Source: Levilactobacillus spicheri DSM 15429 (GTDB taxonomy: Bacteria; Bacillota; Bacilli; Lactobacillales; Lactobacillaceae). From it: 36,782 bases of DNA. The position numbers and the translations under genes are program-made. Position 1 is the stretch's first letter. Every line of letters starts with the position of its first letter. Shown piece by piece: positions 1 to 7,183 of this stretch. Below the pieces are notes generated by a model, which worked only from the letters and a program-made list of their open reading frames with translations, was not told where the DNA came from and made no database searches. Location of the stretch: positions 395,962-432,743 of the forward strand of contig NZ_AZFC01000015.1 in assembly GCF_001435095.1 (NCBI RefSeq). Direction: 5' to 3'.

Positions 1-46
1 TCCCGTGTTTGGTTGCCAGAATAGGTCGTTTGTTCGTTAATGTGGC

Positions 47-961
47 CTAGTGACTGCCCAATGCGACGACTAGCGGAATCGTGACCAGGCTGAGGATGGT
101 CGAGAGGCTCATCACGGCAATGGCCGGGGCGGCGTCCGCGTGGATCTGCAGGGTGAACAGGACCACGATGCCGGCGACCGGGCAGGCAATCATGATCAGC
201 GTGGTGGTGTAGGCCACGCCGCTGACCCCCAGGACCGTCAGGAGCCCCGCCCCCAGCAGCGGAAAGAGCAGGTTCCGCAGAACCAGGGTCAGACCCAACC
301 AGGGGTTTAACATCTGCCGGCTCACCGTGATCTGCGCCAGGCTGTTCCCGATGACGACCATCGAGAGCGGCGTGTTGACGGACCCCACGGCCTGCACGAT
401 GCGGTTCAGCGTGGTGGGCAGGTGCCAGCTGGTCAGGAAAAGAAGCAGGCCGACCACGATGGCGAGAATGTTGGGGTTCAACAGGACCTGGCGGAATTGG
501 TGCTGGGCCGGGGCGTGAAAGAGGCGGACCCCCAACGTCCAGCTGAAGAGGTTGAACCCGGCCAGGGCGACGACGGCGTAGAAGACCCCGGTGCTACCGA
601 AGAGGGCGCTGATCAGGGGAATCCCCATGAACCCGGCGTTGGAATAGATGCTGCCGTACTGGGTGATGCGCCGCAGGTTGGGGTCCTTGAGGTGGCCGAA
701 GATCAGCCAGGCCAACAGGGTGACCAGCAGGTACCAGGCGAACGTGGCCAAGGCGGCCAGGAGAAATTGGTGCATCCGGGAGCCGGAGAAGGGCTGCTCG
801 AAGGCGTTGATGATCAGGCAGGGCGAGACCACGTACAGCAGGATGTTAGTCAGGTCGTTGGCCGTTTGCGCGTGCATGAAGTGACACTTGTTGATGAGGA
901 CCCCGATAAGCATGAGGCCAAACATTAAGATGATTTGGGTGGTCAATTGACCGATTTGCAT
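47..961 (-). CDS. AEC-family (auxin efflux carrier / malate permease type) membrane transporter
   Basis: A 304-residue, almost wholly hydrophobic protein. The N-terminus (LMLIGVLINKCHF, then LLYVVSPCLIINAF) and the C-terminal half (MVVIGNSLAQ, then PVAGIVVLFTLQ) match the auxin efflux carrier family, which has ten membrane spans in two inverted halves. Lactobacillus members are usually annotated as malate or organic-acid permeases; the substrate here cannot be read from sequence. The ATG is preceded by AGGAAAGAG on the minus strand. No malic or malolactic enzyme gene is adjacent, so a malate role is only a guess. The gene stands alone and is read leftward out of the window, from a promoter with a terminator-like hairpin in its leader (998-1019). 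Confidence 0.88.
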   Translation of the reverse strand: MQIGQLTTQIILMFGLMLIGVLINKCHFMHAQTANDLTNILLYVVSPCLIINAFEQPFSGSRMHQFLLAALATFAWYLLVTLLAWLIFGHLKDPNLRRITQYGSIYSNAGFMGIPLISALFGSTGVFYAVVALAGFNLFSWTLGVRLFHAPAQHQFRQVLLNPNILAIVVGLLLFLTSWHLPTTLNRIVQAVGSVNTPLSMVVIGNSLAQITVSRQMLNPWLGLTLVLRNLLFPLLGAGLLTVLGVSGVAYTTTLIMIACPVAGIVVLFTLQIHADAAPAIAVMSLSTILSLVTIPLVVALGSH

Positions 962-997
962 GGGATCGTCTCTTTCCTAAAAGAATCAGGTCGGGTC

Positions 998-1019
998 AAA
1001 AAAGGCCGCGAATCGCGGC
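998..1019 (-). terminator. Terminator-like hairpin in the 5' leader of the AEC gene (possible attenuator)
   Basis: On the minus strand GCCGCG-ATT-CGCGGC is followed directly by CTTTTTTG, the form of an intrinsic terminator. It lies about 36 bases before the AEC start codon and about 18 bases after a -10-like TATACT (1037-1042). No leftward gene lies upstream that it could terminate, because the next gene reads rightward. Confidence 0.6.
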
Positions 1020-1036
1020 TCACTTAACCCTTCCCT

Positions 1037-1042
1037 AGTATA
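1037..1042 (-). promoter_or_regulatory. -10 box (TATACT) of the AEC gene
   Basis: TATACT on the minus strand, in the only AT-rich stretch before the AEC gene. The matching -35 position is poor, so the promoter call is tentative. It would place the start of transcription just before the hairpin at 998-1019. Confidence 0.4.
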
Positions 1043-1132
1043 GCGATTTTAGGCCGTCACCGGTAGTTGTTGGCACCGGAAAGTACGACCAGGGACCGTT
1101 AGGTAATCAGTGAGTCGGCAGAATGGCCAAGG

Positions 1133-1246
1133 CACCCGCTTCACGGTATGATAAAGTTATCAAATCATGATGGGCCTTCATCATCTTACCAATGGAAGGA
1201 TTGGGCAGCGGGTGGTGGATCGGTCAGTCCTGAAGGAGTCCGTAAT
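1133..1246 (+). promoter_or_regulatory. Candidate structured leader of the CPA1 antiporter gene
   Basis: About 100 bases separate a -10-like TATGAT (1147-1152) from the chosen start codon at 1247. The leader holds an ATGATG/CATCAT hairpin near 1174-1190 and a small TCC-TGAA-GGA hairpin that includes the ribosome binding site. CACCCGCT (1133-1140) could pair with AGCGGGTG (1207-1214), but only if transcription starts upstream of the TATGAT box. No known riboswitch class was recognised. Confidence 0.3.
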
Positions 1247-2851
1247 ATGAATTTAATGATATCGACCACGACCTTGGTCCTCGTGGCCGCCCTGAGTATC
1301 CTGGTGAATCGTCAGCTGGTTTCCCGAATCTCCGTTAACTACGTGAGTCTGTTCTTCGGGGCCCTGTTAGCTGTGATTCCAGTCCTGAATGGGTTGGTGG
1401 CGGCCTTTGATTCAGACGTTTTCATCGGCTTGATTGTGGCGCCACTACTCTTCTTCGAGGGTCAGAGCACCCGCATGAATGCCGTGGGGCGCAACTTACG
1501 GCAGATTGTGAGTTTGACGGTGGGGATGGTGATCCTGTGTACCATCGCTGCCGGTTTTGGGACGGCCTGGCTCGCGGCTTTGGGGTTGCCCCTCGCCTTT
1601 ATTTTGGCCGCGATTAGCACCCCGACCGACGCCACGGCGACCGAGTCGGTCACCATGGGTTTGCGGGTACCACGCCAGGTGGAGACCTCGCTTAAAATGG
1701 AGTCGTTGTTCAACGATGCGTCCGGCATCATTTTACTGAACATGGCGGTGTTGTGGTACGTCAACGGCTACATCAACTACGGCCAGACGTTGGGCGACTT
1801 TTTGTACTCGGCGGGTGGCGGCATCGTCTTCGGGGCACTGGTCAGTGCGGGACTGATTTACTACCGCCAAACCCTGCTGCGGTCGCGGCTCAACTTTTTG
1901 AACAACACCTATAATAACGGGACGCCTCTCAAGGTGATTTACCTGTTGACGCCGTTTCTGATCTACTTTGGCGCGGAAGAACTGAAGGTCTCCGGTATCA
2001 TCGCGGTGGTCTTTGCCGGTCTGGTCCACAACGCCGAGGGGGAGCGCAGTGCGCTGGCCAACCCCAAGCTGGCCTACGATAGCTTTCAGCTCCTGGACCT
2101 AGTCAGTGACATCCTGAACAGCGTGGTCTTTATCGTGCTGGGCATCGTGCTGGTGCGGACGCTGATGGACCCCGGCGTGACCTATAACGGGACGCTGATC
2201 TGGATTGGCGTGGGGGTCATCTTGTACCTGGCCAACCTACTGGTGCGGTACCTGTACAGCCGGTTGATGTTGCGGCGGGACAACTATCTGTCCTGGATCT
2301 TCGCGCTAGGCGGCATTCACGGGGCCGTGACCTTTGCGTTGGCCTTTACCGTGGCTAGCACGCAGGTGAAGACGGCGGACTTCAACCTGATCCTGATGTC
2401 GGAGAGTGTCTTGATCATCTTGAGCATGGTGGTGCCGACAATCCTGTTTCGCTTCATGCTACCGCCAGTCGCGACCGATGCACAGTTCGCCACGAAGGTC
2501 CAGCACGTTCGCGACCAGATGGTTCAGGCGGCCATTGAAAAGATCAATACCATGGACCTGTCGACCGAGTTCAAAAACGCGATGATCTTCGACCTGGATT
2601 CGCAGAAGGGCCAGACGACCGTGCGGCAGTTCGTCTCCGAATGGCAACGGATGGTGCGTCACGCGGAATACACGTCAGCGGAGATGAACCAGCTGTTGTC
2701 GACGTATCAGTGGGCCTTTCAGACCGAACGGGATTATCTGGTCCACCAGTATTATGACACGCATCAGATTTCGGAGGCGCTCTTCAACGTTCTCTACCGG
2801 GAGGTCGCCATGGCCGAACTGATGGTTCTCGATTACGGTGGCCGCAGCTAG
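1247..2851 (+). CDS. CPA1-family (NhaP-type) Na+/H+ antiporter
   Basis: Monovalent cation/proton antiporter of the CPA1 family, exchanging cytoplasmic Na+ (or K+) for external protons. The protein is 534 residues with about 12 membrane spans. Two family hallmarks are visible: the ISTPTDATATESV segment and the downstream ESLFNDASGIIL segment with the conserved Asn-Asp pair that binds the cation. A hydrophilic cytoplasmic tail of about 110 residues follows the last span. An in-frame ATG exists at 1148, but the ATG at 1247 is preferred: AAGGAG lies nine bases before it and the protein then begins directly with a membrane span. Transcription probably ends at the hairpin 2887-2917. A second, unrelated antiporter follows at 3407, so the region is devoted to ion and pH homeostasis. 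Confidence 0.9.
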   Translation: MNLMISTTTLVLVAALSILVNRQLVSRISVNYVSLFFGALLAVIPVLNGLVAAFDSDVFIGLIVAPLLFFEGQSTRMNAVGRNLRQIVSLTVGMVILCTIAAGFGTAWLAALGLPLAFILAAISTPTDATATESVTMGLRVPRQVETSLKMESLFNDASGIILLNMAVLWYVNGYINYGQTLGDFLYSAGGGIVFGALVSAGLIYYRQTLLRSRLNFLNNTYNNGTPLKVIYLLTPFLIYFGAEELKVSGIIAVVFAGLVHNAEGERSALANPKLAYDSFQLLDLVSDILNSVVFIVLGIVLVRTLMDPGVTYNGTLIWIGVGVILYLANLLVRYLYSRLMLRRDNYLSWIFALGGIHGAVTFALAFTVASTQVKTADFNLILMSESVLIILSMVVPTILFRFMLPPVATDAQFATKVQHVRDQMVQAAIEKINTMDLSTEFKNAMIFDLDSQKGQTTVRQFVSEWQRMVRHAEYTSAEMNQLLSTYQWAFQTERDYLVHQYYDTHQISEALFNVLYREVAMAELMVLDYGGRS

Positions 2852-2884
2852 GGCCCGAGCGGCCTTAGAAAAGCAACGCGATAC

Positions 2885-2917
2885 AAAAACGGCCGTCCCC
2901 GCGGGAGACGGCCGTTT
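2885..2917. terminator. Bidirectional intrinsic terminator
   Basis: AAACGGCCGTC / GACGGCCGTTT forms an 11-bp stem around a nine-base loop. The T-run is better on the minus strand (CGTTTTTGT), which ends the small gene at 2958-3152. The plus strand ends the antiporter gene. Confidence 0.85.
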
Positions 2918-2957
2918 CGCTTAGGTTACCTAAGATGGTTCAAGAGTTGTGTCGTGC

Positions 2958-3152
2958 TTACTGTTGCTTCGTTTCACTCCGCGATAACAGGTAAATCCCA
3001 TTGACCGCGATAAAGGCGACAATCGCCATGGTCAGACCGATTTGCATTGGTTGGTAGGTCATTTGTTCCAGCGACCGACCGATGTAGCCAATCACTTCGC
3101 CGAAGACGATTGCCCAAAAAATAACTACTAGATTTGATTCTAGCCACTTCAT
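2958..3152 (-). CDS. DUF2929 (YjzD-like) small membrane protein
   Basis: A 64-residue protein with two predicted membrane spans (NLVVIFWAIVFGEVIGYIG and GLTMAIVAFIAVNGIYLL) and a short charged C-terminus. The layout fits the DUF2929/YjzD family of Firmicutes, whose function is unknown. The start is the ATG at 3152: GAGGTGA lies six bases upstream. A GTG nine bases further upstream overlaps that ribosome binding site and is unlikely. It lies between two antiporter genes on the opposite strand and shares the terminator at 2885-2917 with the first of them. Confidence 0.75.
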   Translation of the reverse strand: MKWLESNLVVIFWAIVFGEVIGYIGRSLEQMTYQPMQIGLTMAIVAFIAVNGIYLLSRSETKQQ

Positions 3153-3258
3153 CCGCGTCACCTCACAATTCGTTAATCGTTATTAGTTTAACACGATTGC
3201 CCGCTCGCGGGTAGGGTCGTTTTGTTGCACCGCCAAATTTCCTAACAAGGGCCAGCGG

Positions 3259-3287
3259 TTGCCTTGACACCTGAAATTCTGTATAAT
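3259..3287 (+). promoter_or_regulatory. Promoter of the CPA2 antiporter gene
   Basis: TTGCCT (3259-3264) and a perfect TATAAT (3282-3287) are 17 bp apart. Transcription would start near 3294, giving a leader of about 115 bases before the start codon at 3407. Confidence 0.75.
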
Positions 3288-3293
3288 GTAAAA

Positions 3294-3406
3294 CAAATTG
3301 AATGGAACGGGTTGAAGCGACTGCTTTTCAAGAATGGGGTCTTCCTTGGGTTGGGGGGACCACGGGAGAAGTGGGCGCTTTTTTTGCGCGCCGAAGGGGG
3401 CAACTT
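3294..3406 (+). promoter_or_regulatory. Long folded leader of the CPA2 antiporter gene
   Basis: The transcribed leader has an 8-bp stem GGTCTTCC (3338-3345) with GGGGGACC (3354-3361), using two G-T pairs, then a GGCGC/GCGCC hairpin with a T-rich loop (about 3374-3392) just before the AAGGGGG ribosome binding site. An in-frame ATG at 3302 would extend the protein by 35 charged residues, which is not typical of the family. I therefore read this stretch as leader. No known riboswitch was recognised. Confidence 0.35.
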
Positions 3407-4603
3407 ATGGAATTATTACGAGACTTAACGTTAATCTTACTGGCCACCACGATTGTGGGCCATTTCAGTACCCGCATCGGGGTACCCGCGGTCATCGGCC
3501 AACTGCTGGTGGGCGTGGTCATGGGACCGGCCTTGCTGGGTTGGCTCAAGCTGACCAGCAGCCTGGAGAGCTTCGCTCAGATTGGGGTCATCATCCTGAT
3601 GTTCATCGCCGGGCTGGAAAGTGATCTGCAATTATTGAAACGCTACCTGAAGCCCAGCGTGCTGGTGGCAATCCTGGGGGTCATCGTACCGGTGGCCGGG
3701 TCCTACCTGGTCGCCGTGAGTTACCACCTGCCCCAGACCGAAAGCCTGTTTATCAGCGTCATCTTCGCGGCGACCTCCGTGTCGATCTCGGTCGAGGTCT
3801 TAAAGGAAATGAACGCCCTGAGCAGCCGTGAGGGAACCACGATTCTGGGCGCCGCGGTGGTCGACGACGTGCTGGCCGTGGTGATCCTGAGCGTACTGGT
3901 CTCCACCACGGGGACCGCGGTCGGGGGACACGCCTCCGGCAACCTGCTGATCACCACGCTGCTGCAGGTCATCTACTTTGCGGCCATCTACTTCGTGGTC
4001 CGCTGGCTGGCACCGTACCTAGTGAAGATCGGCAATCGGCTATTGATCCCGATGGGGCCGACGCTGATGGCCATCATCCTGTGCTTCGGCATGGCCTACG
4101 TGGCTGAGGTGGTCGGGCTGAGTGACGTGGTCGGGGCCTTCTTCGCCGGCATCGCCATCTCCCAGACCGACGCGCTGTCCGAGGTCGACCGCCACATCGA
4201 GCCCGTGGGCTACGCGGTCTTCATCCCGGTCTTTTTCGTCAGCATCGGGCTGAACATGGACTTCAGCGGCATCGGCAAGCAACTGGGCTTCATCGTCATC
4301 CTGACGGTGGTGGCGGTCCTCAGCAAGCTGATTGGCGCCGGTGGCGGGGCCAAGCTGGCCGGCTTCTCGTGGGACAGCTCCCTGGCCGTCGGGGCCGGGA
4401 TGGTCTCCCGGGGGGAAATGGCGCTGATCATCGCGCAGATCGGGTTCGCCGCGAAACTCATGGGAGCGGCCCGGTACTCGTCTATCGTGACGGCCATCGT
4501 GCTGGCGACGCTGATTGCGCCGTTCCTGCTCCGGCTGACCATGAACCGGGTCACCAAGGGGCAACGCGACCGCTCCAAGGTGCGGCCGGTGGGGGAAAAC
4601 TAG
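3407..4603 (+). CDS. CPA2-family (NapA/KefB-type) cation/H+ antiporter
   Basis: A 398-residue membrane protein of the monovalent cation:proton antiporter-2 family, close in length to Enterococcus NapA. It would exchange Na+ or K+ for protons across the cytoplasmic membrane. Family features are the GVPAVIGQLLVGVVMGPALLG segment in the second span, the AAVVDDVLAVVILSV segment with the paired aspartates of the transport site (near residues 155-165), and VSRGEMALIIAQIG near residue 345. There is no cytoplasmic TrkA-N domain, so this is the short form. The start is the ATG at 3407, with AAGGGGG six bases upstream. It is transcribed alone between its own promoter (3259-3287) and the terminator at 4628. 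Confidence 0.9.
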   Translation: MELLRDLTLILLATTIVGHFSTRIGVPAVIGQLLVGVVMGPALLGWLKLTSSLESFAQIGVIILMFIAGLESDLQLLKRYLKPSVLVAILGVIVPVAGSYLVAVSYHLPQTESLFISVIFAATSVSISVEVLKEMNALSSREGTTILGAAVVDDVLAVVILSVLVSTTGTAVGGHASGNLLITTLLQVIYFAAIYFVVRWLAPYLVKIGNRLLIPMGPTLMAIILCFGMAYVAEVVGLSDVVGAFFAGIAISQTDALSEVDRHIEPVGYAVFIPVFFVSIGLNMDFSGIGKQLGFIVILTVVAVLSKLIGAGGGAKLAGFSWDSSLAVGAGMVSRGEMALIIAQIGFAAKLMGAARYSSIVTAIVLATLIAPFLLRLTMNRVTKGQRDRSKVRPVGEN

Positions 4604-4627
4604 CCGGCTGAAGGTGAAATTAAGCGC

Positions 4628-4658
4628 AGAGCCTGGGACAAAAGTCTCAGGCTCTTTA
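4628..4658 (+). terminator. Intrinsic terminator of the CPA2 antiporter gene
   Basis: AGAGCCTGGGAC / GTCTCAGGCTCT, a 12-bp stem with one G-T pair and an AAAA loop, followed by TTTACT. A near copy ends the histidine kinase gene at 17195-17226. Confidence 0.85.
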
Positions 4659-4672
4659 CTGTCTCCGAATAG

Positions 4673-4694
4673 TTGGTGGCGAAACGTGCGCCAA
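4673..4694. repeat. Small hairpin repeat, copy 1 (CGAAACG loop)
   Basis: TTGGTG / CGCCAA closes the ten-base loop GCGAAACGTG. A second hairpin with nearly the same loop (ACGAAACGGG) and a different but still paired stem lies at 18716-18741. Both regions also carry the 14-mer CACCAGCTAACCGC (4771-4784 and 18734-18747). This suggests remnants of one dispersed intergenic repeat. Confidence 0.4.
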
Positions 4695-4810
4695 AAGGTA
4701 GCTGGTTCCGCTTAACCCCGTCAGCCAAACAATCCAAGTTCAGGATCGGCCGTCTGACGACGTGAATGCTCACCAGCTAACCGCAAGACTTTTGGCCCAC
4801 GCGTTGCCTG

Positions 4811-5539
4811 TTAATGTAAAAGCGGCACAATCAACGTGGTCCACGCCCAGGAGATGGGCATGACCACCACCATAATGGGGATCATATCGGGCGTGGGGAA
4901 CATCTTGATGCGCGCGATGCGAAAGCCGCTGGCCAGCATCAGGACCCCGCCGGCGGCCTTGAAGTCGAGGATCATGTCCGGCGTCGTGAGGGGCACCACC
5001 AGGTGGGCCACCGAAAAGATGAGCATCAGGATGATGAAGAAGGGCGCGGCGATTAGGGAGACCACGGCCCCCAGGTTGGCGCCGAAGATAATGGCACAGA
5101 AGAAGTCGAGGATCGACTTAGAAATCAGGATGCTGGGGTCGCCGCTGATGCCTTCGATCAGGGTCCCGTAGATGCCGGTCCCACTGGCGCAGAACAGGAC
5201 GATGACGGTGACCATGGTCGCGTCGAAGACGGGTTTGTCGAGCGAAGACGTCGGCTGAAAGAAGCGGGAGATGAAGCGTTGCATGGCCTCGGCCCCCCGG
5301 GTGATCAGGGTACCCAGGTGAATCGCCAGGCCGAGGATGGTGCCGATGATGACGGCAAAAATCACGGCCGCCAGATTCTTGAGGGGCGCGATGGCGTAGA
5401 TTCCCATGGCGATGGAGCACAGGCTGAAGACCAGGTTGAGGTTTTCCTTGAAGGCCGCCGACATGTGCTGGCCCCCAATCGCCCCGACGATGCCTCCCAG
5501 TAGGATGGCGCAGGTGTTGGTGATGATTCCAACGGGCAT
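4811..5539 (-). CDS. DUF554 family membrane protein
   Basis: A 242-residue hydrophobic protein starting MPVGIITNTCAILLGGIVGA, which matches the DUF554 (YdfK/YqgA-like) family of bacterial membrane proteins. Its function is not established; the family is sometimes called a putative transporter. About seven membrane spans can be picked out, including VFDATMVTVIVLFCASGTG and the Gly-rich AGGVLMLASGFRIARIKMFP segment near the C-terminus that is typical of the family. AAAGGAGGAGC precedes the ATG. The gene is divergent from the LysR regulator at 5656 with a gap of only 116 bp, so that regulator may act on it. Confidence 0.85.
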   Translation of the reverse strand: MPVGIITNTCAILLGGIVGAIGGQHMSAAFKENLNLVFSLCSIAMGIYAIAPLKNLAAVIFAVIIGTILGLAIHLGTLITRGAEAMQRFISRFFQPTSSLDKPVFDATMVTVIVLFCASGTGIYGTLIEGISGDPSILISKSILDFFCAIIFGANLGAVVSLIAAPFFIILMLIFSVAHLVVPLTTPDMILDFKAAGGVLMLASGFRIARIKMFPTPDMIPIMVVVMPISWAWTTLIVPLLH

Positions 5540-5655
5540 AAAAGCTCCTCCTTTCTAAATGAACGAACACCGTTTAGTCTAGCCGGGGGGCGTGGCGGGA
5601 ACAATTCCGATTTTGTGTTAAACTATGCTCATTAAGAATAGTGAGAGGGAAAACG

Positions 5656-6561
5656 GTGGAGACCAGAAGATTAGCAGTATTCGTGGATTTAGCAGAAACC
5701 TTAAATTATAGTCGGAGTGCCGAGCGCCTCTTTTTGTCCCAGTCGACCATCTCCAAGGATATCTTGGCGTTGGAGCGGGACTGGCAGGTCAAGTTGGTCG
5801 TGCGGGCGCACCGGCAGATTCACCTGACCCGGGCCGGCCGCCTGATCCTGCCGAAGGTCAAACGCCTGCTGCAGCAGGAGACCGAGCTGAACCAGGCCAT
5901 CGAGCACCGTTTCTGGCAGCGGGAACGACCGCTGGTGATTCAGGGATTGTCGTCGTTGCCCCAGTACCGGGCCTTTCGCATCCTGACCGCCTTCACCCGG
6001 CGCTACCCGGAGATCCAGGTGACCTTTCGCGAGGCCAGTCTCGACCACCTGGCCCACGCGTTGGACCAGAAGAACGTGGACATCGTGTTCACCCGGTTAG
6101 TCGCGGCAACGCCCCCGGCCTACCAGACGCTGGTGAGCGACCAGGACCAGGCCGTGGTCTTGGTCCCCAAGGATCACCCGCTGGCGCAACGGTCCTTCGT
6201 GACCCCGGCGATGCTGCAGGGGGAGCCGCTGTTGGTGCAACGGGACACCCTTAGCCCGCGCCATCCCCTGTACGCCGTCTTCCAGGAACTCGCCACCCAG
6301 CCCCAACTGACCTACGACGGGCGGCGGCCGGAACTGTTCTTGGCGCTGCTCAACCAGGGGGCCGGCGTCTCCGTGGTGATGAACCGGGCCTTTGATGGGA
6401 CCGCCTATCCCAACATTCGCGCGGTGCCCCTGCGGCCCCGGGTGACCAGCCGGTTGGCTTTTCTCAAGCAGGCGGACAACCCGGCGGCCGTGGTCGACCT
6501 GTTCTGGCGCTTCGCCGAGCAGGCCCTCCAACCAGCAACGGATACGCATGAGACTTCATAA
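5656..6561 (+). CDS. LysR family transcriptional regulator
   Basis: A 301-residue regulator with an N-terminal winged helix-turn-helix (LNYSRSAERLFLSQSTISKDILALE, residues about 13-37) and a C-terminal periplasmic-binding-like effector domain (residues about 87-290). Such proteins bind DNA as tetramers and usually control a divergent neighbour. That would be the DUF554 gene at 5539. GTG at 5641 is possible, but GTG at 5656 has AGAGGG six bases upstream and the reading begins at VETRRLAVFVDLAETLNYS, the normal LysR start. The ligand cannot be inferred. Confidence 0.88.
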   Translation: METRRLAVFVDLAETLNYSRSAERLFLSQSTISKDILALERDWQVKLVVRAHRQIHLTRAGRLILPKVKRLLQQETELNQAIEHRFWQRERPLVIQGLSSLPQYRAFRILTAFTRRYPEIQVTFREASLDHLAHALDQKNVDIVFTRLVAATPPAYQTLVSDQDQAVVLVPKDHPLAQRSFVTPAMLQGEPLLVQRDTLSPRHPLYAVFQELATQPQLTYDGRRPELFLALLNQGAGVSVVMNRAFDGTAYPNIRAVPLRPRVTSRLAFLKQADNPAAVVDLFWRFAEQALQPATDTHETS

Positions 6562-6569
6562 CCAGCCCA

Positions 6570-6613
6570 AATAACCCGTCCAGCGGAAATTGATGACCGC
6601 TGGACGGGTTATT
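6570..6613. terminator. Bidirectional intrinsic terminator
   Basis: AATAACCCGTCCAGCGG / CCGCTGGACGGGTTATT gives a 17-bp perfect stem with a ten-base loop. TTATTTTAG follows on the plus strand. It ends the LysR gene and can also end the leftward pair 7180-6704. Confidence 0.85.
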
Positions 6614-6703
6614 TTAGTCAAAGGATAGGGATTGGGTCACCCGACAGCTGGTGGGGGAGACGGAACTGACCGGGTGGTGCGGCCGTGATGACCGTCCGCT
6701 AAT

Positions 6704-7180
6704 TTAAGATGGCAGGTTCGCCAACCGCACGGCATTTTCCAGCAGGATGGCGACCGTGATCACCAGGCTCAGCCCCCATAGAACGGCGGGGGCGGGGAGG
6801 TGCCGGCTGACGGCACTGGTCGCCAGCCCGATGACCAAGGCGAGTTGCCACAGGGTGGCCGCGTGGTAGGCCAGCGCTTGGGTGAACCGGTGAAGGTCGT
6901 GGGGGTCGGCGACCAATTGGCGTAACTGGACCAGCCGGTGACCCATGGTCCGAATACCGAGGACGCCGCTCACGAACATCACGGCCCACAGCAGAAGCGT
7001 GAATCCCACAGTGGTGGGCTGCAGCCCCCGCCAGAGCAGCAGCGCCACGTCAGTACTCAGCGCGGCGGTGAGGAGCAGTTCGAGCGCGATACTCCCGTTG
7101 GTTCGCCGCCGGTTGACCAGTCGGCGGACCAACAAGAGGGCTAAGAAGAGAATCAAGCCGATACTGAATAACCAAGTCAT
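6704..7180 (-). CDS. Uncharacterised membrane protein (158 aa)
   Basis: Not recognised as a named family. The protein has four to five hydrophobic segments: WLFSIGLILFLALLLV at the N-terminus, then about residues 34-50, 58-78, 108-124 and 130-150. A basic RRLVNRRRTNG loop follows the first segment. The ATG lies only three bases after the stop of the quinone reductase gene. Its AGGAGG ribosome binding site (7189-7194) sits inside the end of that gene, so the two are translationally coupled and form an operon. A role alongside the reductase is only suggested by this coupling. Confidence 0.7.
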   Translation of the reverse strand: MTWLFSIGLILFLALLLVRRLVNRRRTNGSIALELLLTAALSTDVALLLWRGLQPTTVGFTLLLWAVMFVSGVLGIRTMGHRLVQLRQLVADPHDLHRFTQALAYHAATLWQLALVIGLATSAVSRHLPAPAVLWGLSLVITVAILLENAVRLANLPS

Positions 7181-7183
7181 CCC

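Noticed and set aside
1133..1246. yybP-ykoY (manganese) or c-di-AMP riboswitch before the CPA1 antiporter
   Set aside because: The conserved core sequences of those classes are not present; only generic stems are visible.
3280..3287. TTGACA at 3262-3269 as the -35 box for TATAAT at 3282
   Set aside because: The spacer would be only 12 bp. TTGCCT at 3259-3264 gives the normal 17 bp.
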